Assembly (NCBI GenBank): GCA_000024525.1
Contig: CP001769.1
Coordinates: 4,063,001 to 4,127,000, forward strand
Reading direction: 5' to 3'
DNA length: 64,000 nt
Source of the DNA: Spirosoma linguale DSM 74
GTDB taxonomy: Bacteria > Bacteroidota > Bacteroidia > Cytophagales > Spirosomataceae
Positions within the stretch are counted from its first letter, which is position 1; every line of letters starts with the position of its first letter. The notes beneath the pieces were generated by a model that was given only the letters and a program-made list of their open reading frames with translations, did no database searches and had not been told where the DNA came from. This document shows positions 17,606 to 26,247 of this stretch, one piece after another. The position numbers were made by a program, and so were the translations under genes.

Positions 17606-20326
17606 CTATTTCATCGGCACCACCGGCGATTTCCAGAACTCCGCCGACCCGTACTTTCCTTTAGCAACCTCACCACTGTATAGCACCGAGTTAAGCAGCA
17701 CCCGGTAGGTACCCAGGGGTTGCCCGCGCCACTGAGGGCGAAAACCGTGCAGAATCACATGCCCTTTGCCGTGCTGCACATCGAGCGAGGCCGCATAGCC
17801 ATGCAGGAATTTCTCGCCCAATAAATAACCCGACCGCAGCGGTGACCCACTCAACGCAAATTTGGCCACAGCTTGTCCCCTGAAACCATCCAGCGTGGCA
17901 AAAACAGGGCTTCCCTCTACGAAAACAGCCGCTTTGGCAGGCATACCCGCCATGACAGGGTGCGTCGCGTCGGTTTCTATTTCCAGCAGGGAGCCACCGG
18001 TAAAAAAGTCTTTGCTGTTCACACCGGCCACTACATTTTTCACGGGTAGATGGAGGGCATCAATGGCATAGTCGCTGCTGGCATTCAGGCAAACGAGCGC
18101 ACCTCCCTGGCTTACAAAGTTATTCAGGTTGCTGGCACCCAACTCGCCCAGTCCCCCTTCGTAGGCTGGCGGCACCAGTCCTTTGGCAAAACCTTCTTTT
18201 ATATTTCTAGGCCGGTCGGAGGCTAGTAGAATCACGTCGAAGCGGTCAGACAGGTCACCGGCCAGCACATCGGTATTAGTGATATTGACAAACGGAACCT
18301 CAAACTGCTCCAGCACCCAGTGTGTCCAGCCTTCATCCATACTGGCCGTCCAGGGTTTGTAAACGGCAATACGGGGCTTTACAGTGGCTCCGTCGGTGTT
18401 CGTTGTAAGTTCGGCGTTAACGCCCATATCCCTGACCCAGGTATCCAGCATAGCCCTTCCTACCCCGCTGATGGCGTATTTACCGGCATTTTTGTTGTAC
18501 TTAACCGACCCGCCTGCTTTCAACGTCCGGGCGATAATTTTAAAGGCATTGTTTTCAGCCGGATTGACCAGTGCTACGGTTCCAGTTCCAGTCAGTCGTC
18601 CTTCGGGGGCTTTTATCCCCGCCGAAACGGGGTTGGTGTCGAAGCCAATCCCAGACACAAAATCAGCGGGGTTGGCGTCTTTTTTATCATCCGCTTTCCA
18701 GTCTTTTGGCGTACCGGCCACCATCTGAATGGCCGATTTCACGTCAGCGGGTAGGGGCGTTATGGCTGGTATGACGTTAAGTTCGAATTGCAGAGGAAGC
18801 GTCCAGCCAGCGGCATCGTAGGGTTGCTCGGGCGGACCACCCGGAAACTCCCTTAAATCGGGATACACCTGTACGTCGAGCAGTTGTTTTGTCAACTCGC
18901 CATACTCCTGGTTCATAGGAATTACCCAGGTGCCTTTCGGGTAATTTCGTCCGTCAAAAGCCACTTCTTTGGTCAACTGCCCGATGCGGATACCGTGGAA
19001 CGCCAGTCGGCGGAGGAGTTCGGCGGGGCGGGCGGGGTCGCGCTGTTTTTGGGGGATGAAATAAGCGTAGGGTGGCTCCTGTTCGTATTTCTTAATGGTA
19101 TTCCTGCCGGACTGATAGCGGTTGTACAGCAGCACATCGCCGTACTTGGCGGCATAGTCGAGCGTTGCCAGCGAGGCCGTTTCCATATACGCCATTGCAT
19201 CGCTGATGCGCCACCAGCCCCCCGGCCACGGACTAGAGTACAACGACTCAACCCGGAACTCATTCTTGTCTTTCGGAAAATCGCGAACCGTATAAAAATG
19301 GGGCGTCGCGTAGTTGTACAGGGCCGTTTCGGTCCAGAAGGCCGGTATATTCTGCAACACGGGCATGTAGTCGATATAACCCGGATACCAGGCATCGAAG
19401 CCAGTTCCCATGTGGGTAGCGCCTTTCTGTCCATTGCTTTCCAAAGCCTGTGCCATCGCCATACCGATCATATTCACCTCGCGGGCAATAATGGGGGGCG
19501 TTTGTGAGGCAATAGGCTCGGCAAAGGGTGGCAACCAGATACGCGTCGGAAACGGTGAGGTCTGGTGATGCACGAAGATGATGTTCGGCTCCCACTCACG
19601 CCACGTACGGGCCACTACCCGCGACTCGATCATGTTGAGCATGTACGCATCGCGGTTGTTGTCGTGCCCGACATATTTCTGATACAAAAACGGCGGGGGT
19701 GCCACTTCGTAGGGTGTCCCGACATTCGATTTGTACCAGTCGCCAATCATTGTTTGCCCATCGGGGTTAAGTGATGGCCACAGCAGTAGAATGACATTAT
19801 CCAGAATGTTCCTGATTTTCGGGTCGTCGGCTTTGCTGAGCATATCGTACGCCAGCGAAATAGTATGCTGGGCACCAGCCACCTCCGACGCGTGCAGTCC
19901 TCCATCGATATGCACAAGTGGTTTCCCTTCCAGCGACAGCTTTTTGGCTTCCTCATCGGTGAGTCCTGCCGGATGCGCCAGCCGCTGGGCAATGGCTCTG
20001 TATTTATCAATATTGTCGAGATTCTTTTTGGATGAGATCAGGGCGAAATACCAGGGTCGGCCTTCGGAGGTTTCGCCCACATAGACCATTTTCATCATCT
20101 CGCTGGCTTCGTCCAGTTTCTTAAAATACGCCAGCGACTGTTCGTACGTAGCCAGTTTAAAATCAGCCCCTACGGGGAACCCAAGGGTTTCTTCGGGCTT
20201 GGGCAGGGCTTTCAGTTGGGCGAACGTCACTGCGCTTGTCAGCGAAAGAGACAGCCAAATCAGTGCGTTGAAAATACATAAGATTGGCGCTCCGGGACGC
20301 CAATACTGGTCACGATGGGTTTGCAT
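17606..20326 (-). CDS. Exported M14-family zinc carboxypeptidase with amidotransferase-like C-terminal domain
   Basis: 906 aa with a signal peptide (about residues 15-36). The M14 domain shows the zinc ligands H145-x-x-E148 in GGLHASEVAG and the later histidine in FVHHQTSP (H253 or H254), plus the substrate-binding HDNNRD. After about residue 600 a flavodoxin-like or class-I amidotransferase-like domain follows (VKPRIAVYKPWTASMDEGW, FVSQGGALVCL), as in many large Bacteroidota M14 proteins. It presumably trims peptides in the periplasm or outside. It is a single gene divergent from the helicase gene. Confidence 0.88.
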   Translation of the reverse strand: MQTHRDQYWRPGAPILCIFNALIWLSLSLTSAVTFAQLKALPKPEETLGFPVGADFKLATYEQSLAYFKKLDEASEMMKMVYVGETSEGRPWYFALISSKKNLDNIDKYRAIAQRLAHPAGLTDEEAKKLSLEGKPLVHIDGGLHASEVAGAQHTISLAYDMLSKADDPKIRNILDNVILLLWPSLNPDGQTMIGDWYKSNVGTPYEVAPPPFLYQKYVGHDNNRDAYMLNMIESRVVARTWREWEPNIIFVHHQTSPFPTRIWLPPFAEPIASQTPPIIAREVNMIGMAMAQALESNGQKGATHMGTGFDAWYPGYIDYMPVLQNIPAFWTETALYNYATPHFYTVRDFPKDKNEFRVESLYSSPWPGGWWRISDAMAYMETASLATLDYAAKYGDVLLYNRYQSGRNTIKKYEQEPPYAYFIPQKQRDPARPAELLRRLAFHGIRIGQLTKEVAFDGRNYPKGTWVIPMNQEYGELTKQLLDVQVYPDLREFPGGPPEQPYDAAGWTLPLQFELNVIPAITPLPADVKSAIQMVAGTPKDWKADDKKDANPADFVSGIGFDTNPVSAGIKAPEGRLTGTGTVALVNPAENNAFKIIARTLKAGGSVKYNKNAGKYAISGVGRAMLDTWVRDMGVNAELTTNTDGATVKPRIAVYKPWTASMDEGWTHWVLEQFEVPFVNITNTDVLAGDLSDRFDVILLASDRPRNIKEGFAKGLVPPAYEGGLGELGASNLNNFVSQGGALVCLNASSDYAIDALHLPVKNVVAGVNSKDFFTGGSLLEIETDATHPVMAGMPAKAAVFVEGSPVFATLDGFRGQAVAKFALSGSPLRSGYLLGEKFLHGYAASLDVQHGKGHVILHGFRPQWRGQPLGTYRVLLNSVLYSGEVAKGKYGSAEFWKSPVVPMK

Positions 20327-20395
20327 GTAGTTCAGGTTGTATATGATTCAGTGGGCAGATACCGAAATCATTTTGCAGATTCCGCTACTTTCAAA

Positions 20396-20403
20396 CAAAA
20401 ATA
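20396..20403 (-). promoter_or_regulatory. Candidate -7 element for the M14 peptidase gene
   Basis: Read on the minus strand the octamer is TATTTTTG, matching TAnnTTTG, 70 bp upstream of the start. No -33 TTG is seen at the usual spacing. Confidence 0.35.
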
Positions 20404-20492
20404 CCAACGTTCTACATTTAACGGCTATTTTCTTTGGCACACATGGCGGTTTAACTTACGTCTACGTTGGTAGAAAACCATACTAAACTAGC

Positions 20493-20539
20493 TACCGCCC
20501 CAACCTCCTGTTTGCAAAAAGGAGGGGTTGGGGTGGTAA
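20493..20539. repeat. CCCCAACC-type inverted repeat in a divergent promoter region
   Basis: The left part TACCGCCCCAACCTCCT and the right part beginning at about 20520 (AGGAGGGGTTGGGGTGGTA) form an imperfect long stem. It belongs to the same motif class as the perfect hairpin at 56255-56308. Unlike most copies it lies upstream of a gene. Confidence 0.6.
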
Positions 20540-20545
20540 ACTGAT

Positions 20546-20553
20546 TACCTTTG
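20546..20553 (+). promoter_or_regulatory. TACCTTTG -7 element at the helicase start
   Basis: An exact TAnnTTTG match ends 3 bp before the ATG at 20557, with TTG at 20528-20530 (15 bp upstream). If used, the transcript would be leaderless or nearly so. Confidence 0.4.
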
Positions 20554-20556
20554 TGA

Positions 20557-22455
20557 ATGGATTATTTCAAAAATCTGCTTGATTTACTAAAGGTTGAACG
20601 AGAAGAAGACCGTACCCAATACCGCAAACTCACCGAAACAACTTCTATTGCCGAGCGTCGGGCCAATGGCTTGACCTGGTACCCCATTGCCATCCGGGGT
20701 TCCGAAATGAGCCGGGGCGATTATGTATCCGTAGAAGTCGAGCGGACCACCCACCAGGATATTCCGCACCAGTTGCGGTTTGGTATGCCCGCCGTGCTGT
20801 TCAGCAACCACGACCCCAGGACTGATCGTGTGGAAGGTACGATCTCCCACCAGAGCGGCAACCGCCTGCGAATAACCCTGCGCGTGGACGAACTGCCCGA
20901 CTGGTCGAGGGATGGCAAACTGGGCGTTGAAGTACTCTTTGACGACAACAGTTACGATGAGATGGAAGCGGCCCTCAAACTGGCCAATTCCCTCGCCGAG
21001 AAATCTGACAATCGCCTGATCAACGTACTGACGGGCTCCACATCGCCGACCTTTCACCCCGATACGCCACCCTTATCGCTTCCCCGGCTGAACCCCAGCC
21101 AGGTAGCCGCCGTGGGCAAAATATTGACGGCTAACGAACTGGCCATTGTACATGGCCCTCCCGGCACGGGCAAAACCACCACGCTGGTGCAGGCCATAAA
21201 AGCCCTGCATAAACAGGATAACAAGAAGCTGCTGGTCGTTGCGCCCAGCAATACAGCTGTCGACTTACTGAGTGAAAAGCTGCATGACGAAGGGCTGAGC
21301 GTGCTTCGAGTGGGTAATCCGGCCCGCGTATCGGAGCGATTGATGGCCCTTACGCTCGATCATAAAGTGGCCGACCACCCGGCCATGAAAGAGGCCAGGA
21401 AGCTAAAGAAGCAGGCCAACGAGTTCAAGAACATGGCGCATAAATACAAGCGAAACTTCGGTAAAGCGGAGCGTGACCAGCGTAAAGCCCTGTTCGACGA
21501 GGCCCATCGGATTATGAAGGAGGTGGGCAATACGGAGCAGTACGTCATCGATGATCTGGTAGGAAAAGCGCAGGTGATTACGGCAACGCTGGTAGGTGCC
21601 AATCATTACACAGTCCGTAACCTCACGTATCATACGGTGGTCATCGACGAAGCCGGTCAGGCATTGGAACCGGCTTGCTGGATTCCCATTCTCAAAGCAC
21701 AGAAAGTGGTGCTGGCCGGTGATCATTGTCAGCTTTCGCCCACTATCAAATCGGCTGAAGCTGCCCGCAAGGGGTTGAGCCATACCCTGCTCGAAAAATG
21801 CATTAAGTTGCATCCTGAGGCCGTTTCTCTGCTGGACGAACAATACCGGATGCACGAACACATCATGGGGTATTCGTCGCAGGTGTTTTATAAGAACAAG
21901 CTGAAAGCGCACGGCTCGGTAGCGCGGCACTCGTTATTCGACAGCGATACGGCTTTGGTGTTTGTGGATACGGCCGGGTGCGGTTTCGATGAGAAACTGG
22001 ATGGCACCAGTTCAACCAATCCCGAAGAAGCCGCCCTGCTGATGAAACACCTAACCCAACTGGTCACGGACCTGAGTACGCGCTACACGAAAGAGAATTT
22101 CCCGACTATCGCCATTATCTCGCCCTACAAGCAGCAGATAAACGTACTAAAAGACCAGTTGCTGCACACACCCGAATTACAGCCTTACAGCGACCGGATT
22201 TCGGTTAACACCATCGACAGTTTTCAGGGGCAGGAGCGCGACATCGTGTACATCTCCATGACCCGCAGCAATGCCGAAGGGGAAATTGGTTTCCTGTCCG
22301 ACATTCGCCGGATGAACGTCGCCATGACCCGCGCCCGCAAGAAACTGGTCATCGTTGGCGACAGTGCAACGCTGGCGGGGCTTCCTTTCTACGCGGATTT
22401 CATCGCCTACGCTGAGCAATTGAACGCTTACCAAAGCGCCTGGGAGTTTATGTGA
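20557..22455 (+). CDS. IGHMBP2/Upf1-like superfamily 1B helicase
   Basis: 632 aa, cytosolic. An N-terminal beta-barrel region (about residues 35-130) precedes the helicase core. The core has Walker A HGPPGTGKTTT (K206), Walker B VVIDEAGQALEP, motif III LAGDHCQLSP, motif IV region LLDEQYRMH, motif V DSFQGQERDIV and motif VI MNVAMTRARKKL. This order and length match bacterial IGHMBP2-type 5'-3' nucleic-acid helicases; the cellular role in bacteria is not defined. Single gene. Confidence 0.93.
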   Translation: MDYFKNLLDLLKVEREEDRTQYRKLTETTSIAERRANGLTWYPIAIRGSEMSRGDYVSVEVERTTHQDIPHQLRFGMPAVLFSNHDPRTDRVEGTISHQSGNRLRITLRVDELPDWSRDGKLGVEVLFDDNSYDEMEAALKLANSLAEKSDNRLINVLTGSTSPTFHPDTPPLSLPRLNPSQVAAVGKILTANELAIVHGPPGTGKTTTLVQAIKALHKQDNKKLLVVAPSNTAVDLLSEKLHDEGLSVLRVGNPARVSERLMALTLDHKVADHPAMKEARKLKKQANEFKNMAHKYKRNFGKAERDQRKALFDEAHRIMKEVGNTEQYVIDDLVGKAQVITATLVGANHYTVRNLTYHTVVIDEAGQALEPACWIPILKAQKVVLAGDHCQLSPTIKSAEAARKGLSHTLLEKCIKLHPEAVSLLDEQYRMHEHIMGYSSQVFYKNKLKAHGSVARHSLFDSDTALVFVDTAGCGFDEKLDGTSSTNPEEAALLMKHLTQLVTDLSTRYTKENFPTIAIISPYKQQINVLKDQLLHTPELQPYSDRISVNTIDSFQGQERDIVYISMTRSNAEGEIGFLSDIRRMNVAMTRARKKLVIVGDSATLAGLPFYADFIAYAEQLNAYQSAWEFM

Positions 22456-22470
22456 AGTTAGTCGTGCGGT

Positions 22471-22573
22471 TGCTGGCGCGGGGATGGACACGTGCCTTGT
22501 ATATAGTCAGTATTCACTGACGCAAGCCAATGCTTGCTTACTTAAAAGGCGCGGACAAATGCCCGCGCCAGCA
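22471..22573. repeat. GCTGGCGCGGG-type inverted repeat
   Basis: Outer arms 22471-22482 (TGCTGGCGCGGG) and 22562-22573 are perfect. An inner GCAAGC/GCTTGC hairpin is present. The element fills the space between the convergent stops at 22455 and 22582. Confidence 0.65.
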
Positions 22574-22581
22574 GCCACGCA

Positions 22582-23949
22582 TCACTGTTTCTCCAGCTTT
22601 TTCAACTCGTTCTGGATATACGCCTTCGACAGCCAGTTCGTACCCATCATTACGCCCTCAATGTTTTTGGTCTGGCTGATGTCTTTCAGCGGGTTTCCAC
22701 TGAGTAACACCAGGTCCGATACATTTCCCGTCTTCACGACGCCCCAATCGGGTTTGTTCAGGTAAGATGCCACGTTGACCGTGCCCGTCCGCAGGGTTTC
22801 GTAGGGCGTCAGTCCGGCGTCGACCATGTATTTCATTTCGTGGTGGATGGAGAAGCCGGGCACATTGAAAATCTGGGGCGCATCGGAGCCTAACAGAATA
22901 TCGACGCCGTTTTTCTGGCATTCATAGATGAGCTTCCGGCGAATCTGAATCAGTTTTTCGGCATGTTCTTTCGAGAAGTTTGGATTGGCGAGGTAGCTTT
23001 TTTTGGTATTCTCCCAGCTTGTAACCTGCTCCGGTTTCATATACTTCATTTCGGGGTCGTTCGTAAACGCATCGGCGGGTAAGGGCGAGAGCCAGCGTTC
23101 GGCCAGAGCCTGCGTGGGCACGACTCGGACATGCTTATCGCGCAGACCCTTTACAAGTTTGGGAATCTGCGAGGCATCGGCCCGGTAGGCGATCCAGGAC
23201 GCAAACAGGCCGGTTTCGGGTTCGGCCAGCGTATCCGAACGGGGAACGATGGCCTCCACAAATCCGTCCATATGGTCGATGGACGAGTACTCCGCATCAA
23301 TTGCCCGCCAGACACCCACATTGAACGACACGTGGCCTACAAAAGGAATACCGACTTCGTGCGCCGTTTTGGCAATGGCCGGGAACGTCTCTTTGGTGAG
23401 TCCCGGATGCAGTTTGAGAAAATCATAACCAGCCGCTTTCTGCTCGCGAACCATCTGGGCACCCCGCTCGGCGGTCTTCACGGTTTGCCCGTTGAATGAT
23501 GGGCCGGTGGCGTAAAAATGTGGCCCCAGAATTTCACCGCTGTTGATCTTACTGCGAAGTTCCAGATGGCGGGGGTGGCCCAGCATACCCCGAATGGTCG
23601 TAATGCCGTTGGCCAGATACAGCATCAGTACCTCTTTCATGGGCTCGATATCGTCGATGGGCGGCACGTGGGCGTGAATTTCAGCCCAGCCCGGCGTCAG
23701 GTATTTCCCTTTGGCGTCAATCACCAGCGCATCTTTGCTGACAGCTACTTTTCCAGCCGTACCCAGGGCGGCTATCCGGCCGTTCCGCACCACAACCGTC
23801 TGATTTTCGAGCACGCGCTCGCGGTCCATGGGGATCACATTGACGGATTTGAATACAATGTCGCGCTGGCCATTGCTGATTAGGGCCTGGGCCGAAAGCG
23901 CAGCACACGAAGCGAGAAGCAGGATGATGAATAGAAGCAGGTGTTTCAT
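22582..23949 (-). CDS. Exported amidohydrolase-family protein
   Basis: 455 aa with a signal peptide (LLLFIILLLASCAALSA; a cysteine within it leaves a lipoprotein possible). The metal-dependent hydrolase fold shows the HxH pair in WAEIHAHV (H92, H94), a later GHVSFNVG histidine, DHMDGF, and the LLGSDAPQ aspartate near the end, followed by the composite beta-domain. This resembles imidazolonepropionase/prolidase-like enzymes. It probably hydrolyses an amide or dipeptide outside the cytoplasm; the substrate is not readable. Single gene, divergent from the NAD(P)-binding protein. Confidence 0.87.
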   Translation of the reverse strand: MKHLLLFIILLLASCAALSAQALISNGQRDIVFKSVNVIPMDRERVLENQTVVVRNGRIAALGTAGKVAVSKDALVIDAKGKYLTPGWAEIHAHVPPIDDIEPMKEVLMLYLANGITTIRGMLGHPRHLELRSKINSGEILGPHFYATGPSFNGQTVKTAERGAQMVREQKAAGYDFLKLHPGLTKETFPAIAKTAHEVGIPFVGHVSFNVGVWRAIDAEYSSIDHMDGFVEAIVPRSDTLAEPETGLFASWIAYRADASQIPKLVKGLRDKHVRVVPTQALAERWLSPLPADAFTNDPEMKYMKPEQVTSWENTKKSYLANPNFSKEHAEKLIQIRRKLIYECQKNGVDILLGSDAPQIFNVPGFSIHHEMKYMVDAGLTPYETLRTGTVNVASYLNKPDWGVVKTGNVSDLVLLSGNPLKDISQTKNIEGVMMGTNWLSKAYIQNELKKLEKQ

Positions 23950-23979
23950 AAAGTAAATAAGTTAGTCGTAGGTTTACGT

Positions 23980-24005
23980 GTACCCACGGGCGGGCCCGTG
24001 GGTAC
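23980..24005. repeat. Perfect GTACCCACGGGC palindrome
   Basis: The 12-nt arms 23980-23991 and 23994-24005 flank two bases. The outer GTACCCACGG is shared with the longer hairpin 57128-57195. The site lies upstream of both divergent genes, so it is not a simple terminator. Confidence 0.65.
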
Positions 24006-24130
24006 AAATGAGGCCATCAAATTGCCTAAATCGTTGAACCTATTGCCGTTGGTTCTGATTGGGAGTAATAAGCTGCCCTGTAAATTTATTCATTCATTCC
24101 GGATTCACCCGACACAAACCAAATCACTTC

Positions 24131-24793
24131 ATGAAAATCAAAGCAATTATAACCGGTGCTACGGGCATGGTAGGCGAAGGCGTCCTGCACGAATGTTTAC
24201 AGCAACCCGAGGTAGAAGCGGTACTGCTCATCAACCGCAACCCCAGTGGTGTATCGCACCCAAAAGTCAGCGAGATTATTCACAAAGATTTCTTCGATCT
24301 GTCGTCCATCGAATCGCAACTGAGCGGGTACAACGCCTGCTTTTTCTGCCTGGGGGTATCGTCGGTAGGAATGAAGGAGGACGAATACCGGCACCTGACC
24401 TACGACCTGACGCTACACGTAGCCGAAACGCTGGCCCGGCTCAATCCCGATATGACCTTTGGTTATATCTCGGGCGCAGGAACCGACAGCACCGAACAGG
24501 GACGCAGCATGTGGGCGCGGGTGAAAGGTGCTACCGAGAATGCCCTGATGCGGCTGCCGTTCAAGAAAGCGTATATGTTTCGGCCGGGCTTCATGAAACC
24601 AACCCCCGGTCTGAAAAACACGCTGGTCTATTATAAATACATCAACTGGCTGTATCCTATCGGCCGGGCGCTTTACCCGGCGGGCTTTTCAACCTTGCAG
24701 GAACTGGCGCTGGCCATGATAAAGTCGGTCAGTGTTGGCTATGAAAAGTCAATTCTGGAAGTAAAGGATATTGTCGATCTGGCAAAGCGGTAG
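24131..24793 (+). CDS. NAD(P)-binding Rossmann protein (atypical SDR/HTATIP2-like)
   Basis: 220 aa from ATG 24131. It opens with IITGATGMVGEGVL, the dinucleotide-binding glycine motif of atypical short-chain dehydrogenases. FFCLGVSSVG and GYISGAGTDS follow, with ARVKGATENAL carrying the family lysine in place of the classical YxxxK. Related proteins are annotated as epimerase-like oxidoreductases with unknown substrates. Cytosolic; single gene. Confidence 0.82.
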   Translation: MKIKAIITGATGMVGEGVLHECLQQPEVEAVLLINRNPSGVSHPKVSEIIHKDFFDLSSIESQLSGYNACFFCLGVSSVGMKEDEYRHLTYDLTLHVAETLARLNPDMTFGYISGAGTDSTEQGRSMWARVKGATENALMRLPFKKAYMFRPGFMKPTPGLKNTLVYYKYINWLYPIGRALYPAGFSTLQELALAMIKSVSVGYEKSILEVKDIVDLAKR

Positions 24794-24954
24794 GATTTGC
24801 TGGCTACCCATGCACTATCAGTGAGTGCAGTCTGCTGGCTGACCAGCCTTATTTGGGATAGCTGGTGTATGGGGAGTAGGACGAACCAGCCTATAGGGTG
24901 TAGAAGGAATCTGTAACTGGCTGGTTATTGCCTACAAAGCAAAGTTTACACTTA

Positions 24955-25551
24955 TTAAAGCAATTTTATATTAACGGCATTCAACCCTTTTCTACCGTGC
25001 TCAATGGAGAACCTCACTTTATCATTTTCGTGAATCTGATCTATCAATGCGCTCACATGAACAAATATATCGTCTCCTGAACTATCTGATTTAATAAACC
25101 CAAACCCTTTTGTTTCATTAAAAAATTTCACAGTGCCGGTCTGTAAGGCTGCTGCATGTTTGGGGAAATCCTGGGCTTTGCGTATACTTTTGTTACCAAA
25201 ACCCGTAATCTGATCAAACGTGTCGTTAAGGTCCCGCGTCAATCTATCCAGTTTATACTTATCCCGAATTGTGTCGAGGTGAATAGACTCAAGAATATCG
25301 GCCAACAGCTCCTTCTCATCAGCGGATAAATCATCATCAATGGGAATATTGTTTTCTACTCGCTTACGTGCGTGGGAAAGTAGTCTGTACAATTCATTAA
25401 TGATAGAAACGGCTGAATCCTCCTGAATCTGCGTTAACCGGCTGAAGGCATTCGTATTCGTTTCAGAATGGGGAGCAGCTTCCCTGAAGTGTTGCCGGCG
25501 TGTGGATGTGCCTGTTCTTGATACCATATCTATAAACCTCAGGTCTGCCAT
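24955..25551 (-). CDS. Cold-shock-domain protein with a long N-terminal extension
   Basis: 198 aa. The C-terminal about 62 residues are a cold-shock domain with both RNP motifs (GTVKFFNETKGFGFIK and DDIFVHVSAL). The preceding about 135 residues are polar and helical with no recognised family (SAVSIINELYRLLSHARKR; SADEKELLADILESIHLDT). The domain binds single-stranded RNA or DNA; the extension may be a partner-binding or dimerisation unit. It is the second gene of an AT-richer two-gene unit, 41 bp after the 161-aa gene, which suggests the two proteins work together. Confidence 0.8.
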   Translation of the reverse strand: MADLRFIDMVSRTGTSTRRQHFREAAPHSETNTNAFSRLTQIQEDSAVSIINELYRLLSHARKRVENNIPIDDDLSADEKELLADILESIHLDTIRDKYKLDRLTRDLNDTFDQITGFGNKSIRKAQDFPKHAAALQTGTVKFFNETKGFGFIKSDSSGDDIFVHVSALIDQIHENDKVRFSIEHGRKGLNAVNIKLL

Positions 25552-25592
25552 TTAAAACGATCTAAAGATAGAAAAAGTTTAGGATTACTTAC

Positions 25593-26078
25593 CTAGTAAT
25601 CAACGTTAATAACGTCAAAAAGCGCTCTGGGCAATTCTCTGATTTGGTACTCCACCGATCGCACAGAAGCTTTGTCTTTAAGCCCTACTGGTTTAAGAAT
25701 TGCTTCTATATCTATGCTATGAGGAATTACATAAATAAAGGGTGTAAAATCCGAAAATATCCTTCTCTGCCAGCTTCGATTTACCAGCGCTTTAATTTCT
25801 TCAAATTGAGTAGATGATATAAGATGGTTATCATGCTTGAATTTGGCTCCTCTTCGTATACCACTCACATTTTGTCTTATTTTAGCACTATGCTCATCTT
25901 CAGACTCGACGTCTCGTCTAAGTTCTCTATAAATCTCTTTAGGGTTTGACGAAGCCGGTTGGTCTACACCATGAAAAAATGGACTGCACCAAACATAATG
26001 GGTCTTATTATAGTATTTCTCATTGATTTCATAAGCAAGTTTGGTGTTGACAGAATAATATATCAGGGTTTTAGCCAT
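25593..26078 (-). CDS. Unknown 161-aa protein, partner of the cold-shock-domain protein
   Basis: No family recognised. It begins TLIYYSVNTKLAYEINEKYY and continues THYVWCSPFFHG, looking like a small alpha/beta domain. A basic, charged middle follows (YRELRRDVESEDEHSAKIRQ) and a C-terminal half with FTPFIYVIPHS. No signal peptide or membrane segment. AT-richer than most neighbours, consistent with horizontal acquisition. It heads a two-gene unit and a nested palindrome lies immediately upstream, compatible with autoregulation. A nucleic-acid-related or defence role is only a guess from the partner. Confidence 0.65.
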   Translation of the reverse strand: MAKTLIYYSVNTKLAYEINEKYYNKTHYVWCSPFFHGVDQPASSNPKEIYRELRRDVESEDEHSAKIRQNVSGIRRGAKFKHDNHLISSTQFEEIKALVNRSWQRRIFSDFTPFIYVIPHSIDIEAILKPVGLKDKASVRSVEYQIRELPRALFDVINVDY

Positions 26079-26083
26079 ATAAA

Positions 26084-26121
26084 GTGTATAGTTTTATTGC
26101 AGCAATATATAATCTATACAC
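26084..26121. promoter_or_regulatory. Nested palindrome upstream of the two-gene unit
   Basis: Outer arms GTGTATAG (26084-26091) and CTATACAC (26114-26121) enclose the perfect inner palindrome TATTGC-A-GCAATA (26095-26107). It begins 6 bp before the start codon at 26078, a position suited to an operator or a 5' UTR hairpin. Confidence 0.5.
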
Positions 26122-26247
26122 CAAAAAATCCTAATAAAACGTCACACAAAACCCAATTAAGCTACTTAACAAATTATGTACTTCTGTTTGTAAGCTCATC
26201 TGGGCCTATTTTTTGGTACTGTGTCTCCCTACTTAACACAGCAACAT

